Below, in pieces: positions 42,832 through 52,129 of a stretch of DNA of 64,000 bases (position 1 is the stretch's first letter; each line of letters starts with the position of its first letter). Made by a program: the position numbers and the translations under genes. The notes under the pieces were generated by a model that saw only the letters and a list, made by a program, of their open reading frames with translations, was not told the DNA's origin and made no database searches. Source of the DNA: Flammeovirgaceae bacterium UBA1842 (GTDB lineage: Bacteria; Bacteroidota; Bacteroidia; Cytophagales; Cyclobacteriaceae); the NCBI GenBank assembly GCA_002338655.1, contig DDIU01000049.1, positions 239-64,238 on the forward strand. Direction: 5' to 3'.

Positions 42832-45800
42832 ATGAAAACTGTTGGCTTTTACAGGCTCTTGTTTCTACTACTGGTAATTAATATTACTAATACAGTAGAT
42901 ATTCTCGCCAAAAATGGACCCCAAAATAAGGATAAGATAATTATCTGCCATATACCCCCAGGTAATCCTGGAAACCGGCATACTATAGAGATTTCTGCCT
43001 CTGCATGGCCAGCTCACCTAGCACATGGAGATACTATGGGATCATGTGATAATGATGATGACGGGGATCATGATGATGATGGAGATCATGATGACAATGA
43101 TAATGACCATAAAATAACAATTTGTCATATACCTCCGGGTAATCCAAATAACCCCCAAACCATAGAAATTGATGAGTCTGCATGGCCAGCTCACCTAGCA
43201 CATGGAGATACTATGGGATCATGTGATAATGATGATGACGGGGATCATGATGATGATGGGGATCATGATGACAATGATAATGACCATAAAATAACAATTT
43301 GTCATATACCTCCGGGTAATCCAAATAACCCCCAAACCATAGAAATTGATGAGTCTGCTTGGCCAGCTCACCTAGCACATGGAGATACTATGGGATCATG
43401 TGATAATGATGATGACGGGGATCATGATGATGATGGAGATGATGATGACAACAATAATGATCATAAAATAACAATTTGTCATATACCTCCGGGTAATCCA
43501 AATAACCCCCAAACCATAGAAATTGATGAGTCTGCTTGGCCTGCACATGAAGCACACGGTGATAGCATGGGAGCTTGTTTTAATTATGAGGAAACATGCT
43601 CGCAATCGTCAATACAAGGTGGAAGTATCAACTTCACTGGCCCTTACAATCCAAGTGGTTCAAATATCATTACCAATACAAACTTACCAAGTAGTCCATT
43701 CGCTAGTTTAGGTTTCGAATATGTGTGGCTACAAAGTGAAGTGAATACGCCTAACGTAGTGGGGAATTCTAACTGGAGTTTAGTAACTGGTTCTGAAAAC
43801 CTAACTGAGCTTTCCGTTTCTGGTCTGACCCGGAACATGTATTATATCCGTTGCGCTAGAGTTGCAGGTTGTGACATGTATTGGGGAGAGACCAATATCG
43901 TAGAAGTGGCCGTTGATCCTTGTAAGGCTTCTTACATCGATGGTGGAAGCATCGCGTTCACTGGCCCTTACAATCCAAGTGGTTCAAATATCATTACCAA
44001 TACCAACTTACCAAGTAGTCCATTCGCTAGCTTAGGTTTCGAATATGTGTGGCTGCAAAGTGAAGTGAATACGCCAAACGTAGTGGGGAATTCTAACTGG
44101 AGTTTGGTTGCTGGTTCTGAAAACCTAACTGAACTTTCTGTTTCTGGTCTGACCCGGAACATGTATTATATCCGTTGCGCTAGAGTCGTGGGCTGTGACA
44201 TGTATTGGGGAGAGACCAATATCGTAGAAGTGGCCGTTGATCCTTGTAAGGCTTCTTACATCGATGGTGGAAGCATCGCCTTTACTGGTCCTTACAATCC
44301 AAGTGGTTCAAATATCATTACCAATACAAACTTACCAAGTAGTCCATTCTCTAGCTTAGGTTTCGAATATGTGTGGCTACAAAGTGAAGTGAATACGCCT
44401 AACGTAGTGGGGAATTCTAACTGGAGTTTGGTTGCTGGTTCTGAAAACCTGACTGAACTTTCTGTTTCTGGATTGACCCAGACCATGTATTATATCCGTT
44501 GCGCCCGTGTTGTGGGTTGTGACATGTATTGGGGTGAAACCAATATCGTAGAAGTGGCCGTTGATCCTTGTAAGGCTTCTTACATCGATGGTGGAAGCAT
44601 CGCGTTCACTGGTCCTTATAATCCTAATGGCTCGAACATCATTAATAATACAACATTGCCAAGTAGTCCATTCGCTAGCTTAGGTTTCGAATATGTATGG
44701 CTACAAAGTGAAGTGAATACGCCTAACGTAGTGGGGAATTCTAACTGGAGTTTAGTAACTGGTTCTGAAAACCTAACTGAACTTGCCGTTTCTGGTTTGA
44801 CCCAGACCATGTATTATATCCGTTGCGCTAGAGTCGTGGGCTGTGACATGTATTGGGGAGAGACCAATATCGTGGAAGTGGCCGTTGATCCTTGTAAGGC
44901 TTCTTACATCGATGGTGGAAGCATCGCTTTCACTGGTCCTTATAATCCAAGTGGCTCGAACATCATTAATAATACAACATTGCCAAGTAGTCCATTCGCC
45001 AGCTTAGGCTTCGAATATGTATGGCTGCAAAGTGAAGTAAATACGCCAAACGTAGTGGGCAACACTAACTGGAGCTTAGTAACTGGTTCTGAAAACCTAA
45101 CTGAGCTTTCTGTTTCTGGATTGACCCAGACCATGTATTATATCCGTTGCGCCCGTGTTGTGGGCTGTGATATGTATTGGGGAGAGACCAATATTGTTGA
45201 GGTGGCCGTTGATCCTTGTAAGGCTTCTTACATCGATGGTGGAAGCATCGCGTTCACTGGCCCTTACAATCCAAGTGGTTCAAATATCATTACTAATACC
45301 AACTTACCAAGTAGTCCATTCGCCAGCTTAGGCTTCGAATATGTGTGGCTGCAAAGTGAAGTGAATACGCCAAACGTAGTGGGCAACACTAACTGGAGCT
45401 TAGTCTCTGGTTCTGAAAACCTAACTGAACTTGCCGTTTCTGGTCTGACCCAGACCATGTATTATATCCGTTGCGCTAGAGTCGCAGGTTGTGATATGTA
45501 TTGGGGAGAGACCAATATCGTGGAAGTGGCCGTTGATCCTTGTAAGGCTTCTTACATTGATGGTGGAAGCATTGCTTTTACTGGTCCTTATAATCCTAAT
45601 GGCTCGAACATCATTAATAATACAACTTTACCAAGTAGTCCATTCGCTAGCTTAGGTTTCGAGTATGTGTGGCTACAAAGTGAAGTAAATACGCCAAACG
45701 TAGTGGGGAACACTAGCTGGAGCTTAGTAACTGGTTCTGAAAACCTAACTGAGCTTTCTGTTTCTGGATTGACCCAGACCATGTATTATATCCGTTGCGC

Positions 45801-48800
45801 TAGAGTCGCAGGTTGTGACATGTATTGGGGTGAAACTAACATAGTTGAGGTGGCCGTTGATCCTTGTAAGGCTTCTTACATCGATGGTGGAAGCATCGCA
45901 TTCACTGGCCCTTACAATCCAAGTGGTTCAAATATCATTACCAATACCAACTTACCAAGTAGCCCATTCGCTAGCTTAGGTTTCGAATATGTATGGCTTC
46001 AAAGTGAAGTGAATACGCCAAACGTAGTGGGCAACACTAATTGGAGTTTAGTTGCTGGTTCTGAAAACCTAACTGAACTTTCTGTTTCTGGATTGACCCA
46101 GACTATGTATTATATCCGTTGCGCTAGAGTTGTGGGCTGTGACATGTATTGGGGAGAGACCAATATCGTAGAAGTGGCTGTTGATCCTTGTAAGGCTTCT
46201 TACATTGATGGTGGAAGCATCGCATTCACTGGCCCTTACAATCCAAGTGGTTCAAACATCATTACCAATACCAACTTGCCAAGTAGTCCATTCGCCAGCT
46301 TAGGCTTCGAATATGTGTGGCTGCAAAGTGATGTGAATACGCCAAACGTAGTGGGCAACACTAACTGGAGCTTAGTCTCTGGTTCTGAAAACCTAACTGA
46401 ACTTGCCGTTTCTGGTCTGACCCAGACCATGTATTATATCCGTTGCGCCAGAGTTGCAGGTTGTGACATGTATTGGGGAGAGACCAATATCGTGGAAGTA
46501 GAGGTATTTGATATTCCTACTGCAACGATATCAGGTGGTGGTCAGGTTTGCGGATCAAGTACTATTCCTATTAATATAGTTTTAACTGGTGCTGCCCCAT
46601 TCGACCTAACCTATACCAACGGTACTGAAAATACGACAATCGTTGTGGACGATACCAACTATTCATTTGAGGCTTCGGCAGGTACATATTCGCTGATTTC
46701 TGTTCATGATATTCATTACCAAGGAACAGTTTCAGGTGAAGCTATCGTTACATCTTCTGAAGCACCTACTGCCACTTTATCTGGCAATGAAATTGTTTGT
46801 GGTCAGGGTACAGTGCCTTTGGAGATTGCACTTACCGGATCAGGCCCATTTAATCTGACTTATTCCAATGGAATAGCAAATACTGAGGTAGTTGTGAATG
46901 GAAATACTTACACCTTCGATGCGCCAGTAGGTACATATAGTTTAGTATCTGTATCTGATGCCAATTGCCAAGGAACAGTAGAAGGTCAAGCTACTGTAAC
47001 TCCAGCTGTGTTGCCTACCGCTACCCTTTCAGGCAATCAGGTTGTTTGTGGTCAGGGTACAATGCCTCTAGAAATTGCACTTACCGGATCAGGCCCATTT
47101 AATCTGACCTATTCCAATGGAATTGAAAATACTGAGGTAGTTGTGAATGGAAATACTTACACCTTTGATGCACCAGTAGGTACATATAGTTTAGTCTCTG
47201 TATCTGATGCCAATTGCCAAGGAACAGTGGAAGGGCAAGCTATTGTAACTCCAGCTGTGTTGCCTACCGCTACCCTTTCAGGCAATCAGGTTGTTTGTGG
47301 TCAGGGTACAGTGCCTTTGGAGATTTCACTTACCGGGTCAGGCCCATTTAATTTGACCTATTCCAATGGAATTGATAATACTGAGGTGGTTGTTAATGGA
47401 AATACTTACACTTTTGAAGCCACCGCTGGTAGCTACTCCTTAGTAAGTGTTTCCGATGTAAATTGTAATGGTACTGTTAGTGGCCAAGCAATTGTAGGGG
47501 TGCATGATCAGCCAATAGCAACAATTTCAGGAAACACAGAAATTTGTGCAGGTCAGTTAGGATCGTTTAATATTTCACTTACTGGAACTGGGCCTTGGGA
47601 TGTTCAATACACAGATGGATCTAATACCACAAGCCTTTATTTGGTTGATAATTCCAATACCATAGAAGCTCCTAGCGGGACATACACCCTTTTAAGTGTT
47701 AACGATGCCAATTGTAATGGTGCCGTTCAAGGATCTGCAACAATAACAACAGGTGCTTCTCCAACAGCCTTTATATCCACTGACGAAGTGGTTTGCGAAG
47801 GTGAGCCTGCATTAATCTCAATTGCCTTGACAGGCAATGGCCCTTGGAATGTCGAATATACTGATGGTGTAAATACAACCCAAGTGACTTCAGCATCAAA
47901 TTTATATACATTCGAAGCCACCGCTGGAACGTTTGAGCTACTAAGTGTAAGTGATCAGCTTTGTACCGGTACAGTATCTGGAACTGCCACCATAACAACA
48001 ATTGAAAAACCTACCGCAGTAATTTCTGGTGGTGGAATTGTTTGTGGAAAAAACAGAGCAACCATACGAATTGACCTGACGGGTCAAGCACCATGGACAG
48101 TTGTTTATCAAATTGGAAATAGTCAGGTCTCCACAACGACAAGTAATCCAAGTATTACTTTTACTTCAGGCACAAAAGGTGATTATACAATCGCATCCGT
48201 TATGGACGCTAATTGTAATGGTACAGGAACAGGCGTGGCAACAATTGAAGGATATCCCACACCTGTTGGACAAATTTATCTTGATGCAAATAATTGTGTA
48301 GGCACTGAAGTGGTTCTTAACAATAATTTTGAAGAAGGGAATAATTTCTTCAATTGGGTGACCAATGGTTCTGGCAATCTTATGAATGCCAATAGCAGAA
48401 TTGCTAAGTATGTGGCTGTAGAACCAGAAAATGACGTGCAGTTTACCCTTTCGGTATTCAATGGATGTTCTAACTATGAATTCAGAGTGTCAACTAACTT
48501 TGTTGGTGTCAGTGCTGCATTTACAATTATTCCGGAGCCAACAGATGGCAATTTGATCTCTAATGTTGATTACACATTTTCCGCCACTGATTTAAACGCC
48601 ACTTCTTATAGTTGGGATTTCGGTGATGGCAATGGGTCTTCCAACAACACGGAAACGTATGCTTACCCTAACATTGGTAGTTATCAAATTAGTTTAACTG
48701 CTACCAATAGAATATGTACTGATACCCAATTCAGAAATGTAGCTGTAATTGACAATCAAAATCTATTTGTACCTAATGTATTTAGCCCCAATTCTTCCAA

Positions 48801-49050
48801 TCCAGAGAACAATGTACTTAAAGTATATGGGGAGGATCTTTCTCCAGAAGGATTTGAGTTTTATGTGTATAATCGTTGGGGACAGCCGGTATACCATACT
48901 AGTAATTTGACAAAGGCACTTACTGAAGGTTGGAATGGATTGACCAATAATAATGAAAAGGAAAATAATGTATTCACTTATACACTGCGTGGGAAGTTTA
49001 ATAATGGAAAATCATTTGAAAAAACTGGAACAGTAACATTGGTAAAGTAA
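42832..49050 (+). CDS. Giant tandem-repeat adhesin, T9SS type B substrate
   Basis: A 2072-residue surface protein. Order: signal peptide (about 1-27); four 59-residue units with the motif CHIPPGNP, then SAWPAHLAHGDTMGSC and an Asp-rich linker (about 35-253); nine 108-residue units (256-1227); seven units of about 83 residues, each starting PTATxSG and ending with a NCxGTV motif (1229-1809); a PKD domain (YSWDFGDGNGSS, about 1925-1936); and a gliding-motility-type C-terminal domain (NLFVPNVFSPNSSNPENN, FYVYNRWGQPVYHT, EGWNG). The C-terminal domain predicts export by T9SS with a PorP/SprF helper, and such a gene starts one base after the stop. The Asp-rich linkers suggest Ca binding. No enzyme domain is visible. 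Confidence 0.92.
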   Translation: MKTVGFYRLLFLLLVINITNTVDILAKNGPQNKDKIIICHIPPGNPGNRHTIEISASAWPAHLAHGDTMGSCDNDDDGDHDDDGDHDDNDNDHKITICHIPPGNPNNPQTIEIDESAWPAHLAHGDTMGSCDNDDDGDHDDDGDHDDNDNDHKITICHIPPGNPNNPQTIEIDESAWPAHLAHGDTMGSCDNDDDGDHDDDGDDDDNNNDHKITICHIPPGNPNNPQTIEIDESAWPAHEAHGDSMGACFNYEETCSQSSIQGGSINFTGPYNPSGSNIITNTNLPSSPFASLGFEYVWLQSEVNTPNVVGNSNWSLVTGSENLTELSVSGLTRNMYYIRCARVAGCDMYWGETNIVEVAVDPCKASYIDGGSIAFTGPYNPSGSNIITNTNLPSSPFASLGFEYVWLQSEVNTPNVVGNSNWSLVAGSENLTELSVSGLTRNMYYIRCARVVGCDMYWGETNIVEVAVDPCKASYIDGGSIAFTGPYNPSGSNIITNTNLPSSPFSSLGFEYVWLQSEVNTPNVVGNSNWSLVAGSENLTELSVSGLTQTMYYIRCARVVGCDMYWGETNIVEVAVDPCKASYIDGGSIAFTGPYNPNGSNIINNTTLPSSPFASLGFEYVWLQSEVNTPNVVGNSNWSLVTGSENLTELAVSGLTQTMYYIRCARVVGCDMYWGETNIVEVAVDPCKASYIDGGSIAFTGPYNPSGSNIINNTTLPSSPFASLGFEYVWLQSEVNTPNVVGNTNWSLVTGSENLTELSVSGLTQTMYYIRCARVVGCDMYWGETNIVEVAVDPCKASYIDGGSIAFTGPYNPSGSNIITNTNLPSSPFASLGFEYVWLQSEVNTPNVVGNTNWSLVSGSENLTELAVSGLTQTMYYIRCARVAGCDMYWGETNIVEVAVDPCKASYIDGGSIAFTGPYNPNGSNIINNTTLPSSPFASLGFEYVWLQSEVNTPNVVGNTSWSLVTGSENLTELSVSGLTQTMYYIRCARVAGCDMYWGETNIVEVAVDPCKASYIDGGSIAFTGPYNPSGSNIITNTNLPSSPFASLGFEYVWLQSEVNTPNVVGNTNWSLVAGSENLTELSVSGLTQTMYYIRCARVVGCDMYWGETNIVEVAVDPCKASYIDGGSIAFTGPYNPSGSNIITNTNLPSSPFASLGFEYVWLQSDVNTPNVVGNTNWSLVSGSENLTELAVSGLTQTMYYIRCARVAGCDMYWGETNIVEVEVFDIPTATISGGGQVCGSSTIPINIVLTGAAPFDLTYTNGTENTTIVVDDTNYSFEASAGTYSLISVHDIHYQGTVSGEAIVTSSEAPTATLSGNEIVCGQGTVPLEIALTGSGPFNLTYSNGIANTEVVVNGNTYTFDAPVGTYSLVSVSDANCQGTVEGQATVTPAVLPTATLSGNQVVCGQGTMPLEIALTGSGPFNLTYSNGIENTEVVVNGNTYTFDAPVGTYSLVSVSDANCQGTVEGQAIVTPAVLPTATLSGNQVVCGQGTVPLEISLTGSGPFNLTYSNGIDNTEVVVNGNTYTFEATAGSYSLVSVSDVNCNGTVSGQAIVGVHDQPIATISGNTEICAGQLGSFNISLTGTGPWDVQYTDGSNTTSLYLVDNSNTIEAPSGTYTLLSVNDANCNGAVQGSATITTGASPTAFISTDEVVCEGEPALISIALTGNGPWNVEYTDGVNTTQVTSASNLYTFEATAGTFELLSVSDQLCTGTVSGTATITTIEKPTAVISGGGIVCGKNRATIRIDLTGQAPWTVVYQIGNSQVSTTTSNPSITFTSGTKGDYTIASVMDANCNGTGTGVATIEGYPTPVGQIYLDANNCVGTEVVLNNNFEEGNNFFNWVTNGSGNLMNANSRIAKYVAVEPENDVQFTLSVFNGCSNYEFRVSTNFVGVSAAFTIIPEPTDGNLISNVDYTFSATDLNATSYSWDFGDGNGSSNNTETYAYPNIGSYQISLTATNRICTDTQFRNVAVIDNQNLFVPNVFSPNSSNPENNVLKVYGEDLSPEGFEFYVYNRWGQPVYHTSNLTKALTEGWNGLTNNNEKENNVFTYTLRGKFNNGKSFEKTGTVTLVK
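42934..43590 (+). repeat. 4 x 177-bp tandem repeat (CHIPPGNP module)
   Basis: Units start at 42934, 43111, 43288 and 43465 with exact 177-bp spacing. Units 2-4 are almost identical at DNA level; unit 1 has diverged. Each encodes CHIPPGNP, a middle segment with TIEI, and AHGDxMGxC, then a DNDDDGDHDDDGD-type linker, which the last unit lacks. Confidence 0.95.
43597..46512 (+). repeat. 9 x 324-bp tandem repeat
   Basis: Nine in-frame 108-residue units at exact 324-bp spacing from 43597. Each runs from a Cys (CKASYIDGGSIAFTG in units 2-9) to VEVAVDP and holds three more Cys-containing sites ending at VGCDMYWGETN. Units differ at a few positions in shuffled combinations. Confidence 0.96.
46516..48258 (+). 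repeat. 7 x ~249-bp tandem repeat
   Basis: Unit starts at 46516, 46765, 47014, 47263, 47512, 47761 and 48010, all 249 bp apart. Units 2-4 are very similar (CGQGTVPLEIALTGSGPFNL); units 1 and 5-7 have diverged. They look like Ig-type beta domains with one Cys pair. Confidence 0.92.
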
Positions 49051-49051
49051 A

Positions 49052-50101
49052 ATGAACCATTGTAGACTCAAGTTATTTATCGTAGGTATGCTGTTTTGTG
49101 GTCTGCATTCAATACAATTGAAAGCACAAGACGCTGTATTTTCCCAGTTTTTCAATAATACCCTATATCTGAACCCTGCACAGGCAGGGATTGAGGAAGA
49201 TTTTACTATTAGTTTCGGGCATCGTTCCCAGTGGCAAAGCCTACAGTTTCCCTATACAACCAGTCAGTTTTCAGCTATTATGCCTTTTTATAAGTCAAAG
49301 CACACTAAACCATTGGGGCATATAGGGGCATTTGGCCTTTCTGTATATAAAGATGTGGCTGGTGAAAATAATAATTTCAAAACAACCGGAGTTAATGGAA
49401 CAGCCGCTTATAACCTTCCTCTGGACAGGAAATATGTTAATTTGATCACATTTGGTTTGCAGTTAGGATTAATAAATAAGAGAATTGATCCAGATGGCCT
49501 GCAATGGGGAGAACAGTATGACCCTTATGTTGGTTTCAACTCCAGTATAACAGCTTCTGAAGCAAGTAATTTGCAAGGAAGAACCTTTATAGACATCAAT
49601 GCAGGTGCTTTTTGGTGGTATACTCCTATCCAAATTGGATCAAAACTGATCAATAGTGCAAATTCAGGATTTAGTGTATCACATTTAAACAATCCCAATG
49701 AGTCACTTTTAGAGCAAGATCACCAGCAGTTACCCTTACTTTATAAGTATCATGGAGGAATTGTTTTTAACGTTGCTAAAAAAGCGACCATTTCCGCCAA
49801 TTTACTCACAGCATTTCAAGATGATAGCTATCAGAATAACATCGGCACCTATTTGAGCTATAAAGTCACCTCCTATTCACAAGGTAATATTAAGTACGCC
49901 ATTGCCAGATTAGGTGGGTGGTACAGGGTTCAGGATTCTTTCATTATTCTTACAGAAGTTGAGACTGCCCTTTTTAAAGTGGCCTTTAGTTATGATTGGA
50001 ATACTTCGTCTCTTAGATATAACGATCGGGGCATAGGTACTTATGAAATTAATTTGTCTTATCGGTTTGCCAATAAAGCGCCAGCTAAATCTCGTTATTG
50101 A
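49052..50101 (+). CDS. PorP/SprF-family T9SS membrane protein
   Basis: A 349-residue outer-membrane beta-barrel protein with a signal peptide (about 1-25, ending KAQ). The family start is present: DAVFSQFFNNTLYLNPAQAG (about 26-45), followed by FGHRSQWQSL. SprF-type proteins are needed to export or attach the cognate type B T9SS substrates. The gene begins one base after the adhesin stop and 3 bp before the OmpA-type gene, so it is very probably the dedicated partner of the adhesin. Confidence 0.95.
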   Translation: MNHCRLKLFIVGMLFCGLHSIQLKAQDAVFSQFFNNTLYLNPAQAGIEEDFTISFGHRSQWQSLQFPYTTSQFSAIMPFYKSKHTKPLGHIGAFGLSVYKDVAGENNNFKTTGVNGTAAYNLPLDRKYVNLITFGLQLGLINKRIDPDGLQWGEQYDPYVGFNSSITASEASNLQGRTFIDINAGAFWWYTPIQIGSKLINSANSGFSVSHLNNPNESLLEQDHQQLPLLYKYHGGIVFNVAKKATISANLLTAFQDDSYQNNIGTYLSYKVTSYSQGNIKYAIARLGGWYRVQDSFIILTEVETALFKVAFSYDWNTSSLRYNDRGIGTYEINLSYRFANKAPAKSRY

Positions 50102-50104
50102 CCT

Positions 50105-52129
50105 ATGAGGTGCATTATACTAATTTTCTTCAGTCTTTTATCCCCATTAGCAAATGCACAAAAGGTGCTATGGGCTACAGAACTTCTGGAAGTTTCTTCC
50201 GAATGGAGGGTTCCAAGACATTTGATGCAAATTGGTGACGATTCCTTTAAAGCTTTGCAGGCATTGGGAGAACCCAATATATATCCTGGTAGTAAAGGGT
50301 CCACACGTGCTTGGACACCCAGGAAAGACGACACAGAAGATTTTATTAAAGTTGGTTTTGAGGAGCCATTAAAAATTAAACAGATAGCTATTGCCGAGGC
50401 ATTAAACCCAACGGCCATTTCAAAAGTATATGCCTATGATATTGATGGCAATGAATATTTAATCAATGTATTCAAACCCAAGCCCATTCCGATCAATGGT
50501 CGCCTTCTCAATATCTTTATGGAGGAAACCCCTTATAAAGTGGTGGCTGTTAAAGTGGTTATTGATGGTTCAAAAGTCCCTGGGTTTAATGGGATAGACG
50601 CAATAGCCATTTCTGACTCTGACATTCCTATAAAAATAGATATCAAATTCGCCAAAGGGGTATATGCTGAAGTTAAGCCTGAGAAGTTGAGCAATAACAT
50701 CAATAGCCCATATAAAGACTTAAAGCCTCTTATTACCCCCGATGCACAGGCCATGTTTTTTAGTAGGGTTCAGGATCCCGAAAATGTTGGCGGCAAAAAA
50801 GATTTGGAAGATATCTGGTATGCAAAAAAAGACAAGAATGGTGAGTGGCAAAAAGCTTATAATATCGGTGCGCCATTGAACAATGAAGGACCTAATTTTA
50901 TTTCATCAATAGTCCCTTATAAAACAGGCTACGTTCTATTATTGGGCAATCAGTACAAAAAGAAAAAAATGTATGAAGGTTTGTCCATTGCATATATTCT
51001 GGATAGCACTGTTTCCGAAATTAAAAGTATTGATATTGAAAACAGGGAAAATTATTCGCCCTATGCCAATTATTTTTTAAGTCAGGATCAGCGGGCCATA
51101 CTTATGTCTGTACAGCGGAGGGATACTTATGGTAATAGGGACTTATATGTATCCTTTATCCAGGAAAATCAAAACTGGTCAACTCCAAAAAACTTGGGAA
51201 GTGTTGTCAATACTTCTGACGAAGAATCTTCCCCATTTTTGGCACCTGATGGTAAAACACTTTATTTCTCATCAAAGGGACATTTGGGATTTGGTGGGAG
51301 TGATATATTTGTTACTCATCGGTTGGACGATACCTGGACCAACTGGTCAAAACCAGAAAATCTGGGAGCCACTCTAAATGATGAAAACGATCAGATTTTC
51401 TTCCATTTAGCCTACGACTCGAAATACGCATATTACACTACTGGAACTGGGACTGATGCCGACATATACCGTATTGAGCTACCCGCAATGTACCTCCCTG
51501 AGCCAGTGGTAACACTTTATGGGCACGTACTGAATAGCAACACATTGGAGCCCATATCCGAAGCTGAACTAACATTGTACAATACGGGTGGCAACTTTAT
51601 AATTAGCCAACAAACAACCACTGCCAGTGGTTATTACAGCTTTGTTTTACCCATAGGCATAGTCTATGAAATAGATGCCAAGAAAGAAAAATTTGTGACT
51701 GTTGAACATGAACCGATTGATTTATTTACGGTGTATGAAAGCGATAGTGTAAAACGTGATATCCTCCTTAATCCCATTGAAGTGGGGCAGCGGGTACCTT
51801 TAAATAACATCTATTTTGATTTTGACAAGGCAACATTGCGTAGTGAATCCATACCACAACTCGATAATATAGTTGAATTCCTCAAGGAAAATAAAAAGGT
51901 GAAAATTGAACTAGATGGTCACACTTGCTCTATAGGTAAAGAGGATTATAACCAAAAATTATCTGAAGATCGCGCCAGAGCGGTATTACAATATCTGTTG
52001 GATAATGGTATTAAAGAAAAACGGTTGACCTCCTTTGGCTTTGGCGAAACAAAACCAGTCGAATCCAATGTTCAGGAATCAGGGCGTGAGAAAAACAGAC
52101 GAGTGGAGTTTGTGATTTTAGAGAAGTGA
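50105..52129 (+). CDS. OmpA-family protein with PD40 repeats
   Basis: A 674-residue envelope protein. Signal peptide (1-19, ending ANAQ); N-terminal domain about 25-180 with ALGEPNIYPGSKGSTRAWTP and FIKVGFEEPLKIKQIAIAEA, like a discoidin-type fold; PD40/WD40-like beta-propeller (about 205-450; LAPDGKTLYFSSKGHLGFGG, SDIFVTHRL); a carboxypeptidase-regulatory-like domain (about 470-540); and OmpA C-terminal peptidoglycan-binding domain (YFDFDKATLRSES, about 576-588; LDGHTCSIG; NRRVEF). It resembles PorE/SprE-type anchors but has the discoidin-like part where PorE has TPRs. It is the last gene of the adhesin operon. Confidence 0.9.
   Translation: MRCIILIFFSLLSPLANAQKVLWATELLEVSSEWRVPRHLMQIGDDSFKALQALGEPNIYPGSKGSTRAWTPRKDDTEDFIKVGFEEPLKIKQIAIAEALNPTAISKVYAYDIDGNEYLINVFKPKPIPINGRLLNIFMEETPYKVVAVKVVIDGSKVPGFNGIDAIAISDSDIPIKIDIKFAKGVYAEVKPEKLSNNINSPYKDLKPLITPDAQAMFFSRVQDPENVGGKKDLEDIWYAKKDKNGEWQKAYNIGAPLNNEGPNFISSIVPYKTGYVLLLGNQYKKKKMYEGLSIAYILDSTVSEIKSIDIENRENYSPYANYFLSQDQRAILMSVQRRDTYGNRDLYVSFIQENQNWSTPKNLGSVVNTSDEESSPFLAPDGKTLYFSSKGHLGFGGSDIFVTHRLDDTWTNWSKPENLGATLNDENDQIFFHLAYDSKYAYYTTGTGTDADIYRIELPAMYLPEPVVTLYGHVLNSNTLEPISEAELTLYNTGGNFIISQQTTTASGYYSFVLPIGIVYEIDAKKEKFVTVEHEPIDLFTVYESDSVKRDILLNPIEVGQRVPLNNIYFDFDKATLRSESIPQLDNIVEFLKENKKVKIELDGHTCSIGKEDYNQKLSEDRARAVLQYLLDNGIKEKRLTSFGFGETKPVESNVQESGREKNRRVEFVILEK

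Noticed and set aside
43396..46430. A series of antisense open frames of about 64 codons at exact 324-bp spacing
   Set aside because: They are shadows of the tandem units on the plus strand and vary only with them; the sense frame is continuous over 2072 codons with a signal peptide and sorting domain.
43597..46512. CRISPR-like periodic repeats
   Set aside because: Units are 324 bp, contiguous, coding and without unique spacers.
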